A DNA stretch of 64,000 nt from Pseudomonas lalkuanensis (GCF_008807375.1 NZ_CP043311.1:4754001-4818000), one strand, 5' to 3'. Positions 18,577-27,389 are shown, counted from the stretch's first letter. Notes: generated by a model not told the origin, from the letters alone. Numbers and translations: made by a program.

Positions 18577-18843
18577 ATGCTGCTGAGAACCATCACAGTC
18601 GAGAACGGCACCGGAGAGGCGGTAAACGCCGCCGTCCTGTGCAGCTTCGCCATCCCCCTGATCGATCGCAATATCCTCGTCTACACCCTCAACGAAGAAG
18701 GCCGCCAGGGCACCGCCAAGGTGTATGTGGCGAGCGCCATCCCCCGGGAGAACGGCTATCGCCTTGCCGGCCTGGAGTCCGAGCAGGAATGGCAACACAC
18801 CGTTCAGGTGCTCAGGGAGATCACCAGGGGGGAAGAGTCATGA
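18577..18843 (+). CDS. Conserved hypothetical protein, partner of the coiled-coil gene
   Basis: The 88-residue soluble protein has a mixed beta/alpha pattern (ITVENGTGEAVNAAV, YTLNEEGRQGTAKVYVASA) and no motif I recognise. It resembles in style the small DUF1292-like proteins, but I would not assign it. Its stop overlaps the next start by four bases, so the two genes are translationally coupled and their products probably work together. GGAAG precedes the ATG. Confidence 0.75.
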   Translation: MLLRTITVENGTGEAVNAAVLCSFAIPLIDRNILVYTLNEEGRQGTAKVYVASAIPRENGYRLAGLESEQEWQHTVQVLREITRGEES

Positions 18844-20078
18844 GCACGTCCGGCAAAGCAGAATTCCACTTCGTCCAGCTCAAGGGCGAAATCACCGGCG
18901 ATGGCAACGATCCAGCCGTCTCGGGAGATCACCACTGCCTGTCCATCAACAGATCTTCCATCAGCAAACTGATTGCCACCCGCGAAAGCAGCAACATCGG
19001 CGACCCGCTACCGTCTAGCCGCCCGCCACTGCCGGATGAACCCGCCACTGCGGCTGCGTCCTTCTCCCCCATCGACAGCCGCGCCCTCGGCGTGGATTTC
19101 AGCCTGGCCTCGCCGGCAGTCGTCGAAGCCGCCACCGAGATGCCCGCGCCAACAGACGAGGCAGTCGTGGAGGAGGTCGGGCACGAGCCGGTTGACGTAC
19201 CGGGCGAAGCGGCAGCCCACGCTGAGGAGCCCTCGCAGCCAGTGGCCCCTGAACCCGAATCCGAACCTGCGGCAACTGCCGAACCTGAACCTGAACCTGA
19301 ACCTGAACCTGAACCTGAACCTGAAACGGAAGCCGGATTGCCCCTCGAAGTCGAGGACCTGCCGAGCAACGGCGCCGAAATCGCCACGGAACCCCCACCG
19401 CCCCAGCAGGCAACTGAACACCTGAATGAGCCGGCGACGGTGGAATCGGAGCAGCCGACCGCCATGATCCAACCTCAACCGATTCTCCCCGCCGTCTCCG
19501 ACAACGAGGCCGATAGCGTGCTGTGCGACGTACAGAGCACCCTCGACTCCCTCGCGGACATGGCCAAGGGCCTGACCCAGCAGAAGCTGGAAACGGTGAA
19601 GCAGCAGGAAGGCCTCGAGCAACGCAAAGCCCTGCTGCAGGAGAAAGAACGCATCCTGGCCGACAAGGACGAACAACTGCGTCTGCTGGAAGCACGGCTG
19701 ACCCGCGAAGTCTCCAACCTGGAGCGCAACGCAGAGGACAATGCCCGCGCACTGGCCGAGCGCAGCACCGCCCTCAAGGCCCTGGCCGAAAGCGTCGAAG
19801 CCCGCGACCGCAGCACGGCCAAGCTTGCCGAAACCCTGCGCCTGGAAAAGCAGCGCAACGATGAACTGGCCGAGTCCCTGGTGCGCCGGGCGGAATCCCT
19901 CGACGAGCGCGAGGCCGCGCTGAACCGCAAGGAAGACGAGCTTGCCGAGAAGCTCAAGCAACTGATCGCCGCCAAGGACCGCTTCCGCGCCCTGGTCAAG
20001 GCCTTCAACGAAACGGTGCAGTTCAACAACACCCTGAACGCCATCTCCAGCACCGCGCTGGACGACGACCAGCACTGA
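18840..20078 (+). CDS. Coiled-coil protein with Glu-Pro repeat, unknown function
   Basis: The 412-residue cytoplasmic protein has three parts: an N-terminal region of about 60 residues, a long low-complexity acidic, Pro/Ala-rich linker (about 60-245) with seven consecutive Glu-Pro pairs, and a coiled coil from about 260 to 390 rich in Glu, Lys, Gln and Leu heptads. No signal peptide or membrane segment is visible. The start codon overlaps the preceding gene's stop. The architecture suggests a scaffold or filament-associated protein, but this is inference only. Confidence 0.8.
   Translation: MSTSGKAEFHFVQLKGEITGDGNDPAVSGDHHCLSINRSSISKLIATRESSNIGDPLPSSRPPLPDEPATAAASFSPIDSRALGVDFSLASPAVVEAATEMPAPTDEAVVEEVGHEPVDVPGEAAAHAEEPSQPVAPEPESEPAATAEPEPEPEPEPEPEPETEAGLPLEVEDLPSNGAEIATEPPPPQQATEHLNEPATVESEQPTAMIQPQPILPAVSDNEADSVLCDVQSTLDSLADMAKGLTQQKLETVKQQEGLEQRKALLQEKERILADKDEQLRLLEARLTREVSNLERNAEDNARALAERSTALKALAESVEARDRSTAKLAETLRLEKQRNDELAESLVRRAESLDEREAALNRKEDELAEKLKQLIAAKDRFRALVKAFNETVQFNNTLNAISSTALDDDQH
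19281..19322 (+). repeat. Hexanucleotide tandem repeat GAACCT x7
   Basis: Seven perfect copies of GAACCT lie in frame inside the coiled-coil gene and encode seven Glu-Pro dipeptides. Copies can be gained or lost without a frameshift, so the linker length can vary between strains. Confidence 0.95.
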
Positions 20079-20085
20079 CCGCTCC

Positions 20086-20118
20086 ACATCGCCCCCGTAC
20101 CGGGGGCGATGTCTTTCC
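20086..20118 (+). terminator. Intrinsic terminator after the coiled-coil gene
   Basis: ACATCGCCCCCG and CGGGGGCGATGT form a perfect 12-bp stem around TAC, followed by CTTTCC. The U-run is short. Confidence 0.7.
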
Positions 20119-20189
20119 GGGCTCCATGGCCCGTCGCACATTGCCTTCTATAGTGGGTCCTATCGATTCCATACGACCCTGAGGTTCAG

Positions 20190-20588
20190 ATGAAAGCACT
20201 GCCCATGATTCTCGCCAGCGGCCTGCTCACTGCCTGCGTCGGCCAGCCAGCCGACGAAACTCGCCATCTGGAAGGCGAGGTCTTCTACCTCCAGCGCATG
20301 GCGCTCCCGCCCGCCGCCACCCTCAGTGTCAGCCTTCAGGATGTATCCCTGGCCGATGCCCCGGCGGTGGAACTGGCCCGCCAGAATGGCCCGGTCCAGG
20401 GCCAGGTGCCCCTCGCCTTCCGTCTCGACTACGATCCGGCCAAAGTCCAGCCCAACCGCCGCTATGCCGTGAGCGCACGGATCGAACTGGATGGCCGGCT
20501 GATGTTCATCAACACCGAGCAGCACTCGGTTAAACTCGACGGCTCCGATCCGCAGCCCCTGCGGATCAAGGTCGACCCGGTTCGCTGA
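20190..20588 (+). CDS. YbaY/YscW-family lipoprotein
   Basis: The 132-residue protein begins with a lipoprotein signal peptide; the lipobox is LLTAC with C16 as lipidation site. The mature part, with GEVFYLQRMALPPAATLSV and PLAFRLDYDPAKV, is the YbaY/YscW (pilotin-like) beta-sandwich domain. Asp is not at +2 after the cysteine (Val-Gly), so outer-membrane sorting is expected. The gene stands alone, 43 bases before the DUF4197 gene, and both may share a transcript. Confidence 0.85.
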   Translation: MKALPMILASGLLTACVGQPADETRHLEGEVFYLQRMALPPAATLSVSLQDVSLADAPAVELARQNGPVQGQVPLAFRLDYDPAKVQPNRRYAVSARIELDGRLMFINTEQHSVKLDGSDPQPLRIKVDPVR

Positions 20589-20631
20589 GTACCGAGGCAG
20601 ACCGCCCCTCCATCGCCACAAGGATGCAGCC

Positions 20632-21309
20632 ATGATCCGCTTCGCTACCCTCTGCGCCGGCCTCACCCTCTCCGCCAGCGCCTTCGCCCTGTCCCTCGCC
20701 GACCTCAGCCAGCAGGACGCCAGCGGCGGCCTGAAGGATGCCCTGACCCAGGGTGCCAAGGTTGCCGTCCAGCAGCTCGGCAAGCCGGGTGGCTTTTCCG
20801 GCAACCCGGATGTGCGCATCGAGTTGCCAGGCAACCTCGGCAAGGCCGCCAGGACCATGAAGATGATGGGCATGGGCGCCCAGGTGGAGCAGTTGGAAGC
20901 AACCATGAACAAGGCCGCCGAGGCTGCAGTACCGCAAGCCCAGGCGCTGCTGGTGGACGCGGTGAAGAAAATGACCGTGCAGGATGCCAAGGGCATCCTC
21001 AGCGGCCCGGACGACGCCGCCACCCAGTACCTGAACAAGACCAGCCGCGACCAGCTGCGCGCCAAGTTCCTGCCCATCGTCAAGCAGGCCACCGACAAGG
21101 TGGGCCTGGCCCAGCAGTACAACAGCTTCGCCGGCCAGGCCGCGAGTTTCGGCGTGGTGGACGCCAAGAGCGCGAATGTCGAGAACTACGTGACCGAGGA
21201 GGCCCTGGACGGCCTGTTCAAGATGATCGCCGAGCAGGAGGCCAGCATCCGCCAGAATCCGGCAGGGGCGGCTACCAGCCTGGCGAAGAAGGTGTTCGGC
21301 GCACTTTGA
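20632..21309 (+). CDS. DUF4197 periplasmic protein
   Basis: The 225-residue protein has an N-terminal signal peptide ending near ASAFA-L (residue 19), then an all-helical DUF4197 domain (LSQQDASGGLKDALTQGAKVA; PNVRIELPGN-like PDVRIELPGNLGK; FLPIVKQATDKVGLAQQYN). The family is common in Proteobacteria and has no agreed function. A strong terminator follows, so it ends the transcript. Confidence 0.87.
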   Translation: MIRFATLCAGLTLSASAFALSLADLSQQDASGGLKDALTQGAKVAVQQLGKPGGFSGNPDVRIELPGNLGKAARTMKMMGMGAQVEQLEATMNKAAEAAVPQAQALLVDAVKKMTVQDAKGILSGPDDAATQYLNKTSRDQLRAKFLPIVKQATDKVGLAQQYNSFAGQAASFGVVDAKSANVENYVTEEALDGLFKMIAEQEASIRQNPAGAATSLAKKVFGAL

Positions 21310-21324
21310 GCGTCGCAACGCAGT

Positions 21325-21355
21325 AAAAAGAGCCCGGCTTGATGCCGGGCTTTTT
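21325..21355 (+). terminator. Intrinsic terminator after the DUF4197 gene
   Basis: AGCCCGGC and GCCGGGCT pair around TTGAT, with an A-run before and TTTTT after. A textbook Rho-independent terminator, able to work from both sides. Confidence 0.9.
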
Positions 21356-21852
21356 ATGGGTGGCCGGTTGTGGTTCCGGTAAATAGCCTTGAAACGGGAT
21401 TGGGAAATTTGAGTGATTGCGGCTGATGAACGCCGTGCAGCCGGACGTTACCCTCCCCCCCAGCCCCTCTCCCGGAGGTAGATCGGTGAATCACGCCTGA
21501 CAGGCCGCGGCAGTCCTGATGACCAGTCATCACCTGTCGGCGTGCGGAAGCGGTGGGGCAGCAAGACCGCCCCTTCAGGAGGACGCGCGGCATGAATGCC
21601 GCGAGAGGCGTGCGGGGCCATGAATGGCCACTCTCGCCGCGCCCCCCGGCGCAACGATGGAAGGAGGGAAGTCCGGCGCAGCCGGACCCGGATGCGGGGT
21701 ACGCCCTTTGGGTTTCTTTCTTGTGGGCGGCACTCCGACGCTTGAAAAAAGAGACTCGCCGGGGGCGAAACAGAAACCTGAAGCCCACTCGGCAATAGGC
21801 TGGACAACTACGTCCAGGTCAACTCACACCGGATTGCCAATCCGCTATTCCC
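21356..21852. other. Non-coding region with a mosaic of hairpins
   Basis: About 500 bases lie between the DUF4197 terminator and the Rieske gene. The open frames present are short and biased by the palindromes, so I call none a gene. Between 21450 and 21690 there is a chain of perfect inverted repeats (listed separately), and around 21700-21775 a less structured stretch with A/G-rich runs. Confidence 0.6.
21450..21690. repeat. Hairpin-rich mosaic repeat element
   Basis: In order: CCCTCCCCCCC...CCCCTCTCCCGGAGG; a stem ACGCCTGACAGG/CCTGTCGGCGT enclosing GATGAC-CA-GTCATC (21494-21543); CGCGGCAT-GA-ATGCCGCG (21586-21603); GGCCAT-GA-ATGGCC (21616-21629); GTCCGGC-GCA-GCCGGAC (21671-21687). Two of the hairpins share the loop GA and the flank CAT/ATG. 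From memory, similar mosaics occur in Pseudomonas and Xanthomonas genomes and are often mis-annotated as short proteins. Confidence 0.65.
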
Positions 21853-23010
21853 TCACCTCCCCAGCACCTCCACGCGCTCCTCCCCCAACGCCTCATCCAA
21901 CCCCTGATGAAACCACCTCAGCGCCTGTTCGAACCGGCCATGCCAGAGCCGGTCACTGGCACCGGCCTGGATCCCCGCCTGGACTCGTACCGCCATGGCG
22001 AAGTCTTCCTCCAGGGCCGAATAGAGGATGGCGTTGTTCTTCTCGAAATAACGCTGCGCCTTTTCCGTCACCGGCGCTTCCGGCAGCAAGGTATGCCCGA
22101 GCACACGGGTCGCCAGCGGGCCGTCGGGGAACACGGTGGAGAAATCGATATGGTCCGGCTCCACCAGCACCAGCGTGTTGGGCCAGAGGAAGTACAGCAG
22201 ATTGCCGTGGCGCCGCAGGTTCCAGTCCCGCTCCGGCTGGTCGAGGATTTCCTGCAGGTTGCGCTTCACGTAGTAGTTGCGGATATGCCGGCCGAAACGC
22301 TCGAACAGGCCCAGATTGGGCCAGAACAGATGGTCGATGGTGGCCTGGTGCGCCCTGGTGACGTGGTAGTTCTCCAGGAAGGTATCGATGGTCAGCTTCC
22401 AGTTCACCGGCCGGCGGATGTCCTGGGGATCGAAGATCACATGATCGTCCAGGGCGAAGCTGTCGAAGTCAGCCAGGATCTGCTCGCCGAAGAAGGCGTC
22501 CATATCCAGCGCCGGCCCCGGTGAGTGACGTGCCCAGACGGCACCGAAGCGTTCGGCGACCGGCACCTGGGTGAGGTTCAGGCAAGCACGATCGATGCCT
22601 TGGAAACCATATCCGTGGGGAATGCCGCGAAGCTGCCCGTCCGGGTTGTAAGCCCAGGCATGGTAAGGACAGACGAAGACCCGGTTGCGCCCGGCCGCAT
22701 CGCCCACCAATTGAGTGCCACGGTGCTTGCAGACGTTGAGGAAACCGCGCAGTCGCCCCTGCTCGTCACGGGTCAGCAACAGCGGTGCCAGCAGGTCGCG
22801 AGTGATGAAGTGGCCGGCGGGAATTTCGCTGGAACGGGCTACCAGCAATGGCTCGCGGCGGAGTATCTCGTCCCGTTCGCGGCGGTAGCGCTGCTCGTCG
22901 AGGTAGAGATCCACCGGCAGTGCCGACGGCGACTCGACGCATTCGGATACGCCCCGTTCCACCAGGGCCAGGGTTCGCTTGAGCAATTCCACCTGGGTCG
23001 CGTGCTGCAT
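21853..23010 (-). CDS. Rieske non-heme iron oxygenase, alpha subunit
   Basis: The 385-residue protein has an N-terminal Rieske [2Fe-2S] domain (NVCKHRG and VFVCPYHAWAY, the CxH...CxxH ligands) and a C-terminal mononuclear iron domain with ENYHVTRAHQ (the Hx4H pair) and a later acidic ligand in ALEEDFAM. It is a ring-hydroxylating or demethylating oxygenase of the aromatic/quaternary-amine type. I start it at ATG 23010, with GAGG five bases upstream; a GTG at 23016 lies inside that site. No reductase or ferredoxin gene is nearby, so its electron donor and substrate are unknown. Confidence 0.87.
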   Translation of the reverse strand: MQHATQVELLKRTLALVERGVSECVESPSALPVDLYLDEQRYRRERDEILRREPLLVARSSEIPAGHFITRDLLAPLLLTRDEQGRLRGFLNVCKHRGTQLVGDAAGRNRVFVCPYHAWAYNPDGQLRGIPHGYGFQGIDRACLNLTQVPVAERFGAVWARHSPGPALDMDAFFGEQILADFDSFALDDHVIFDPQDIRRPVNWKLTIDTFLENYHVTRAHQATIDHLFWPNLGLFERFGRHIRNYYVKRNLQEILDQPERDWNLRRHGNLLYFLWPNTLVLVEPDHIDFSTVFPDGPLATRVLGHTLLPEAPVTEKAQRYFEKNNAILYSALEEDFAMAVRVQAGIQAGASDRLWHGRFEQALRWFHQGLDEALGEERVEVLGR

Positions 23011-23131
23011 GGACACCTCGTCTTGTGATCATGGGCTGAGGCAAGCCCGGTCAGTCTCGGCGCGCATGCCCACGCCGCCAAGGGCCGGGGAGGAACCAGC
23101 CGGATGATTGGCAGAAATGGCCGAAGCGCCC

Positions 23132-23159
23132 AAAAAAAAGGCCCCCGAGGGGGCCTTTG
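23132..23159 (-). terminator. Intrinsic terminator of the mexJK-like operon
   Basis: On the minus strand AAAGGCCCCC-TC-GGGGGCCTTT is followed by a run of T (eight A on the plus strand). It begins four bases beyond the mexK stop. Confidence 0.92.
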
Positions 23160-23162
23160 TCG

Positions 23163-26100
23163 TCAGTGGCTGGGCTGCGGGTCGGAAGCCAGCGCCGGCT
23201 GGACCTGCTCCGCCTCCGCGGGCTTGACCCGGAACCAGGCGGCGTAGAGTGCCGGCAGGAACAGCAGGGTCAGGGCGGTGGCGACTATCAGCCCGCCCAT
23301 GATGGCCACGGCCATGGGGCCGAAGAACACGCTGCGCGACAGCGGGATCATCGCCAGCACCGCCGCCAGCGCGGTGAGCACGATGGGGCGGAAGCGCCGC
23401 ACCGTGGCTTCGATGATGGCGTGCCAACGATCCAGCCCGTGGGCGATGTCCTGCTCGATCTGGTCCACCAGTATCACCGAGTTGCGCATGATCATCCCCG
23501 CCAGGGCGATGGTGCCGAGCATGGCGACGAAGCCGAAGGGCTGGCGGAACACCAGGAGGAACAGGGTCACGCCGATCAGCCCCAGGGGCGCGGTGAGGAA
23601 CACCATGGCCGAGCGCGAGAAGCTTTTCAGTTGCAGCATCAGCAGGGTCAGCACGACCACGACGAACAGCGGCATGCCGGCGTTCACCGAGCGCTGGCCA
23701 CGGGCAGAGTCTTCCACGGTGCCGCCGACCTCCAGCAGGTAGCCGTCCGGCAACTCGGCACGGATCGGGTCCAGCGTCGGCGAGATGTCCTTGACCAGGC
23801 TGGCCGGCAACGACTTGTCGTAGATGTCGGCACGCACGGTCACGGTGGGCAGGCGGTTGCGGTGCCAGATGATGCCTTCCTCGAAACCATATTCCAGGGT
23901 GGCGATCTGCGACAGCGGCACGCTGCGGCCGTTGTCCGTGGGCACCGCCAGGCTCGGCAGCAGCGCCAGCTCCTGGCGTTCACGCACGGTGCCGCGCAGG
24001 AGTATCTCGATCAGCTCGTTGTCTTCGCGGTACTGGCTGACCGGCGCGCCAGTCAGCGAGCTCTGCAGGAATTGCGACAGGTCGGCGGTGCTCACGCCCA
24101 TGGCGCGGGCGCGGTCCTGGTCGATATTCAGCCGCACCACCTTGCTCGGCTCTTCCCAGTCCAGGTGCACATTCACCACGTGCGGGTTCTCGCGCACCTT
24201 GTCGGCCACCTTGCGCGCCAGGGCACGGACTTCGTCGATATGCTCGCCGGATACGCGGAACTGCACCGGGTAGCCCACCGGCGGGCCGTTCTCCAGGCGC
24301 GAGATACGGCTACGCAGGGTGGGGAAATCATCGTTCAGCACCTGGATCAGCCAGCTGCGGATTTCCTCGCGGGACTCTATGGATTTGGCCAGCACCACGA
24401 ACTGGGCGAAGCTCGCCGCAGGCAGTTGCTGGTCCAGCGGCAGGTAGAAACGCGGCGAGCCGGTGCCGACATAAGCCACGTAGTTATCCACACCCGGGTG
24501 GTCGCGCAGCATCTGCTCCAGGCGCTTCACCTCGGCCTCGGTATTGGCCAGTGACGAACCCTCGCCCAGCTTGAGGTCGACCATCAGTTCCAGTCGGCCA
24601 GAGGACGGGAAGAACTGCTGGGGCACGAACCGGAACAGGGCGATGGAGGCGACGAACGCGGCCAGGGTCAGCAGGATCACCGTCTTGCGCCGCCGCACGC
24701 ACCACTCCACCACGCGCCGGACGCGCTGGTAGAAGGGCGTGCCGTAGGGATCGTGGCCCTTGTCGCTGCCACCGTGCTGCTTCGCGTGCAGCCTGGCCAG
24801 ATCGGGCAGCAGGCGGTCGCCCAGATAGGGGACGAACATCACCGCGGCAATCCAGGACACCACCAGGGCGATGGTCACCACCTGGAAGATCGAGCGGGTG
24901 TACTCGCCGGTACCGGATTGCGCGGTGGCAATGGGCAGGAAGCCGGCGGCGGTGATCAGGGTGCCGGTGAGCATCGGGAACGCCGTGCTGCTCCAGGCAT
25001 AGCTGGCCGCTTTCAGGCGGTCGTAGCCCTGCTCCATCTTGATGGCCATCATCTCCACCGCGATGATCGCGTCGTCCACCAGCAGCCCCAGCGCCAGCAC
25101 CAGCGCGCCGAGGGAAATCTTGTGCAGGCCGATGCCCAGGTAGTACATCGTGGCGAAGGTCATCGCCAACACCAGCGGGATGGACAGCGCGACCACCAGG
25201 CCGGTGCGCAGGCCCAGGGAGAAGAAGCTCACCAGCAGCACGATGATCAAGGCCTCGGTGAGCACGCGAACGAACTCCCCCACCCCGGTCTTCACCGCCG
25301 CCGGCTGGTCGGACACCTTGCGCAGCTGCATGCCGGCCGGAAGGTTCTGCTGCAGCCGGGCGAACTCCTGCTCCAGCGCCTGGCCGAGCACCAGGATGTC
25401 GCCGCCGGGCTTCATGGACACGGCCAGGCCGATGGCGTCCTCGCCCATGAAGCGCATGCGCGGAGCGGGCGGGTCGTTGAAGCCACGGCGGACATCGGCG
25501 ACGTCGCCGATACGGAAGGTGCGGTCCCCCACGCGAATGGGGAAATCGCGGATTTCCTTCACCGAATCGAAGCGGCCGGAAACCCGCAGCTGCACGCGGT
25601 CACTGGCCGTCTCGAAGAAACCGGCGGAGGCCACGGCGTTCTGCTCTTCCAGCGCCTGCTGAACAACAGCGAGGGGAAGCCCCAGGGTCGCCAGCTTCAC
25701 GTTGGACAGTTCGATCCAGATCTTCTCGTCCTGCAGGCCGAGCAGTTCCACCTTGCTCACATCCTTGACCCGCTGCAGTTGCAGCTGGATGCGGTCGGCG
25801 TAGTCCTTGAGCACGGCGTAGTCGAAGCCCTCGCCGGTCAGCGCATAGATGTTGCCGAAGGTGGTGCCGAACTCGTCGTTGAAGAACGGTCCCTGGATAC
25901 CCGGCGGCAAGGTGTGGCGAATGTCGCTGATCTTCTTGCGGACCTGGTACCAGAGCTCGGGAATCTCGTTGGAGTGCATGGAGTCGCGGGCGATGAAGGT
26001 CACCTGCGATTCGCCGGGTCGGGAGAAGGAGATGATCTTGTCGTACTCGCCGGTCTCCATCAGCTTCTTCTCGATGCGCTCGGTGACCTGGCGGGACACT

Positions 26101-26279
26101 TCCTCGGCGCTGGCGCCCGGCCAGTTGGTGCGTACCACCATGGCCTTGAAGGTGAAGGGCGGGTCTTCGCTCTGACCCAGCTTGGTGTACGAAATGGCCC
26201 CGACGATGCCCAGCAGCAGCATGATGTAGAGGACGATCTGGCGGTTCTTCAGCGCCCAGGCGGAAAGGTTGAAGTTCAC
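23163..26279 (-). CDS. mexK: RND efflux pump inner-membrane transporter, MexK-like
   Basis: The 1038-residue protein is a complete HAE1-family RND transporter with 12 membrane segments and two large periplasmic loops; the proton-relay helix carries the usual aspartates (LGLLVDDAIIAVEMM). Gene order (plsB region, mexK, mexJ, divergent mexL, rsmJ) matches my memory of P. aeruginosa, where MexJK exports triclosan and, with OprM, erythromycin and tetracycline. The start is GTG at 26279; AAGGAG, made by the last two mexJ sense codons, is its ribosome site. No outer-membrane channel gene follows. Confidence 0.9.
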   Translation of the reverse strand: MNFNLSAWALKNRQIVLYIMLLLGIVGAISYTKLGQSEDPPFTFKAMVVRTNWPGASAEEVSRQVTERIEKKLMETGEYDKIISFSRPGESQVTFIARDSMHSNEIPELWYQVRKKISDIRHTLPPGIQGPFFNDEFGTTFGNIYALTGEGFDYAVLKDYADRIQLQLQRVKDVSKVELLGLQDEKIWIELSNVKLATLGLPLAVVQQALEEQNAVASAGFFETASDRVQLRVSGRFDSVKEIRDFPIRVGDRTFRIGDVADVRRGFNDPPAPRMRFMGEDAIGLAVSMKPGGDILVLGQALEQEFARLQQNLPAGMQLRKVSDQPAAVKTGVGEFVRVLTEALIIVLLVSFFSLGLRTGLVVALSIPLVLAMTFATMYYLGIGLHKISLGALVLALGLLVDDAIIAVEMMAIKMEQGYDRLKAASYAWSSTAFPMLTGTLITAAGFLPIATAQSGTGEYTRSIFQVVTIALVVSWIAAVMFVPYLGDRLLPDLARLHAKQHGGSDKGHDPYGTPFYQRVRRVVEWCVRRRKTVILLTLAAFVASIALFRFVPQQFFPSSGRLELMVDLKLGEGSSLANTEAEVKRLEQMLRDHPGVDNYVAYVGTGSPRFYLPLDQQLPAASFAQFVVLAKSIESREEIRSWLIQVLNDDFPTLRSRISRLENGPPVGYPVQFRVSGEHIDEVRALARKVADKVRENPHVVNVHLDWEEPSKVVRLNIDQDRARAMGVSTADLSQFLQSSLTGAPVSQYREDNELIEILLRGTVRERQELALLPSLAVPTDNGRSVPLSQIATLEYGFEEGIIWHRNRLPTVTVRADIYDKSLPASLVKDISPTLDPIRAELPDGYLLEVGGTVEDSARGQRSVNAGMPLFVVVVLTLLMLQLKSFSRSAMVFLTAPLGLIGVTLFLLVFRQPFGFVAMLGTIALAGMIMRNSVILVDQIEQDIAHGLDRWHAIIEATVRRFRPIVLTALAAVLAMIPLSRSVFFGPMAVAIMGGLIVATALTLLFLPALYAAWFRVKPAEAEQVQPALASDPQPSH

Positions 26280-26285
26280 GGCGCC

Positions 26286-27389
26286 TTACTCCTTGGCCAG
26301 CATCTTCACCGAACGATTGGCACGGTCCACCGGCCGCACCTGCTGGCCTTCGCGCAGCACCTGCACGCCGGCGGCCACGACCCAATCGTCGGGCTGCAGA
26401 CCTTCGAGAACCGGCACCCGGTCCTCGCCATAGGGGCCAACGCGCACCAGGCGGCGCTTGAGAGTGGAGTCCTTGGGATCCACCACCCAGACATAGGGCT
26501 GGCCCGCTTCGGCGGTCAGCGCCGAGAGCGGTACGGAAAGCGGAACCGAACCATTGCTGCGGATGAAGACGCGGGCGCTCTGCCCCAGCTCTGCCGGGAC
26601 CTTGCCATCGGCGAAGGCGACGCGCGCGGCGAAGGTGCGCGACTGCGAATCGGCAGACGGCGCCAGCTCACGGATACGCGCCGGGAAACGCTGGCCGGGC
26701 AGCGACCAGAGCTCGACCGCCACATCCTGGCCGACCTTGAAGCGGTCGATGGCATGTTCCGGCAGGCTGATCAGCACTTCACGCTCGCCGTCCGCAGCCA
26801 GGGTGAAGACCGTCTGTCCGGCGGCCACCACCTGCCCCACTTCCGCGCGGCGGCTGGCGATCACGCCATCCTGGGAAGCGCGCAACACGGTGTAGGCGGC
26901 CTGGTTGCTGGCGACGTTGAACTCGGCCTTGATCTGCTTCACCCGCGCCTCGCCGGCACGGTACTGGTTCTCCACGTTGTCGTACTGGGAGTGACTGATC
27001 ATCTGGCGGTCCAGCAAGGTGCGGTAGCGATCACGCTCGGCACGCACCAGCTTGAGGTTGGCCTCGGCGGCGGCGACCTGGGCCCGGCTGGCCTCCAGTT
27101 GCAGGCGCACGTCCTCCGGGTCCAGTTCGGCCAGGGACTGGTCCTTCTTCACCCGCTGCCCCACTTCCACGAGGCGCTTGGCGATCTTGCCGCCAATGCG
27201 GAAGGCCAGCTCCGGCTCGTAGCGCGAGCGCACTTCACCCGGGAAAGTGTCCACCGCGTCCGCCGCAGGCTCGGGCTGCACCACCATGGCCGGACGCACC
27301 ACCTGTTGCACAGGCTCCCCATTGCCGCAGGCCGTGATCAACAGGGAGAGAGAAAGGGGCAGAGCGAGGGGCAAGGCATGGCGAAACAT
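26286..27389 (-). CDS. mexJ: RND efflux periplasmic adaptor, MexJ-like
   Basis: The 367-residue membrane-fusion protein starts at ATG 27389 with a lipoprotein signal (LLITAC, C21). It has the barrel-sandwich/lipoyl halves (PGEVRSRYEPELAFRIGGKI; VLRASQDGVIASRRAEVGQVV) around a coiled-coil hairpin (about residues 95-165), then beta-barrel and membrane-proximal domains. The length equals that of MexJ as I remember it. Upstream extension past 27389 would run through the operator region, so I reject it. It is co-transcribed with mexK. Confidence 0.9.
   Translation of the reverse strand: MFRHALPLALPLSLSLLITACGNGEPVQQVVRPAMVVQPEPAADAVDTFPGEVRSRYEPELAFRIGGKIAKRLVEVGQRVKKDQSLAELDPEDVRLQLEASRAQVAAAEANLKLVRAERDRYRTLLDRQMISHSQYDNVENQYRAGEARVKQIKAEFNVASNQAAYTVLRASQDGVIASRRAEVGQVVAAGQTVFTLAADGEREVLISLPEHAIDRFKVGQDVAVELWSLPGQRFPARIRELAPSADSQSRTFAARVAFADGKVPAELGQSARVFIRSNGSVPLSVPLSALTAEAGQPYVWVVDPKDSTLKRRLVRVGPYGEDRVPVLEGLQPDDWVVAAGVQVLREGQQVRPVDRANRSVKMLAKE

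Noticed and set aside
15894..18671. A very long open frame on the minus strand opposite plsB (over 900 codons)
   Set aside because: It is a mirror of plsB in high-GC DNA; plsB on the plus strand has full catalytic motifs and normal length, and the antisense product has no recognisable domain.
21354..21788. Open frame of about 144 codons on the minus strand in the hairpin block
   Set aside because: Its sequence is dictated by the palindromes and lacks a ribosome site; I recall similar spurious proteins from repeats elsewhere.
23011..23016. GTG at 23016 as the start of the Rieske oxygenase
   Set aside because: It overlaps the GAGG ribosome site that serves ATG 23010.
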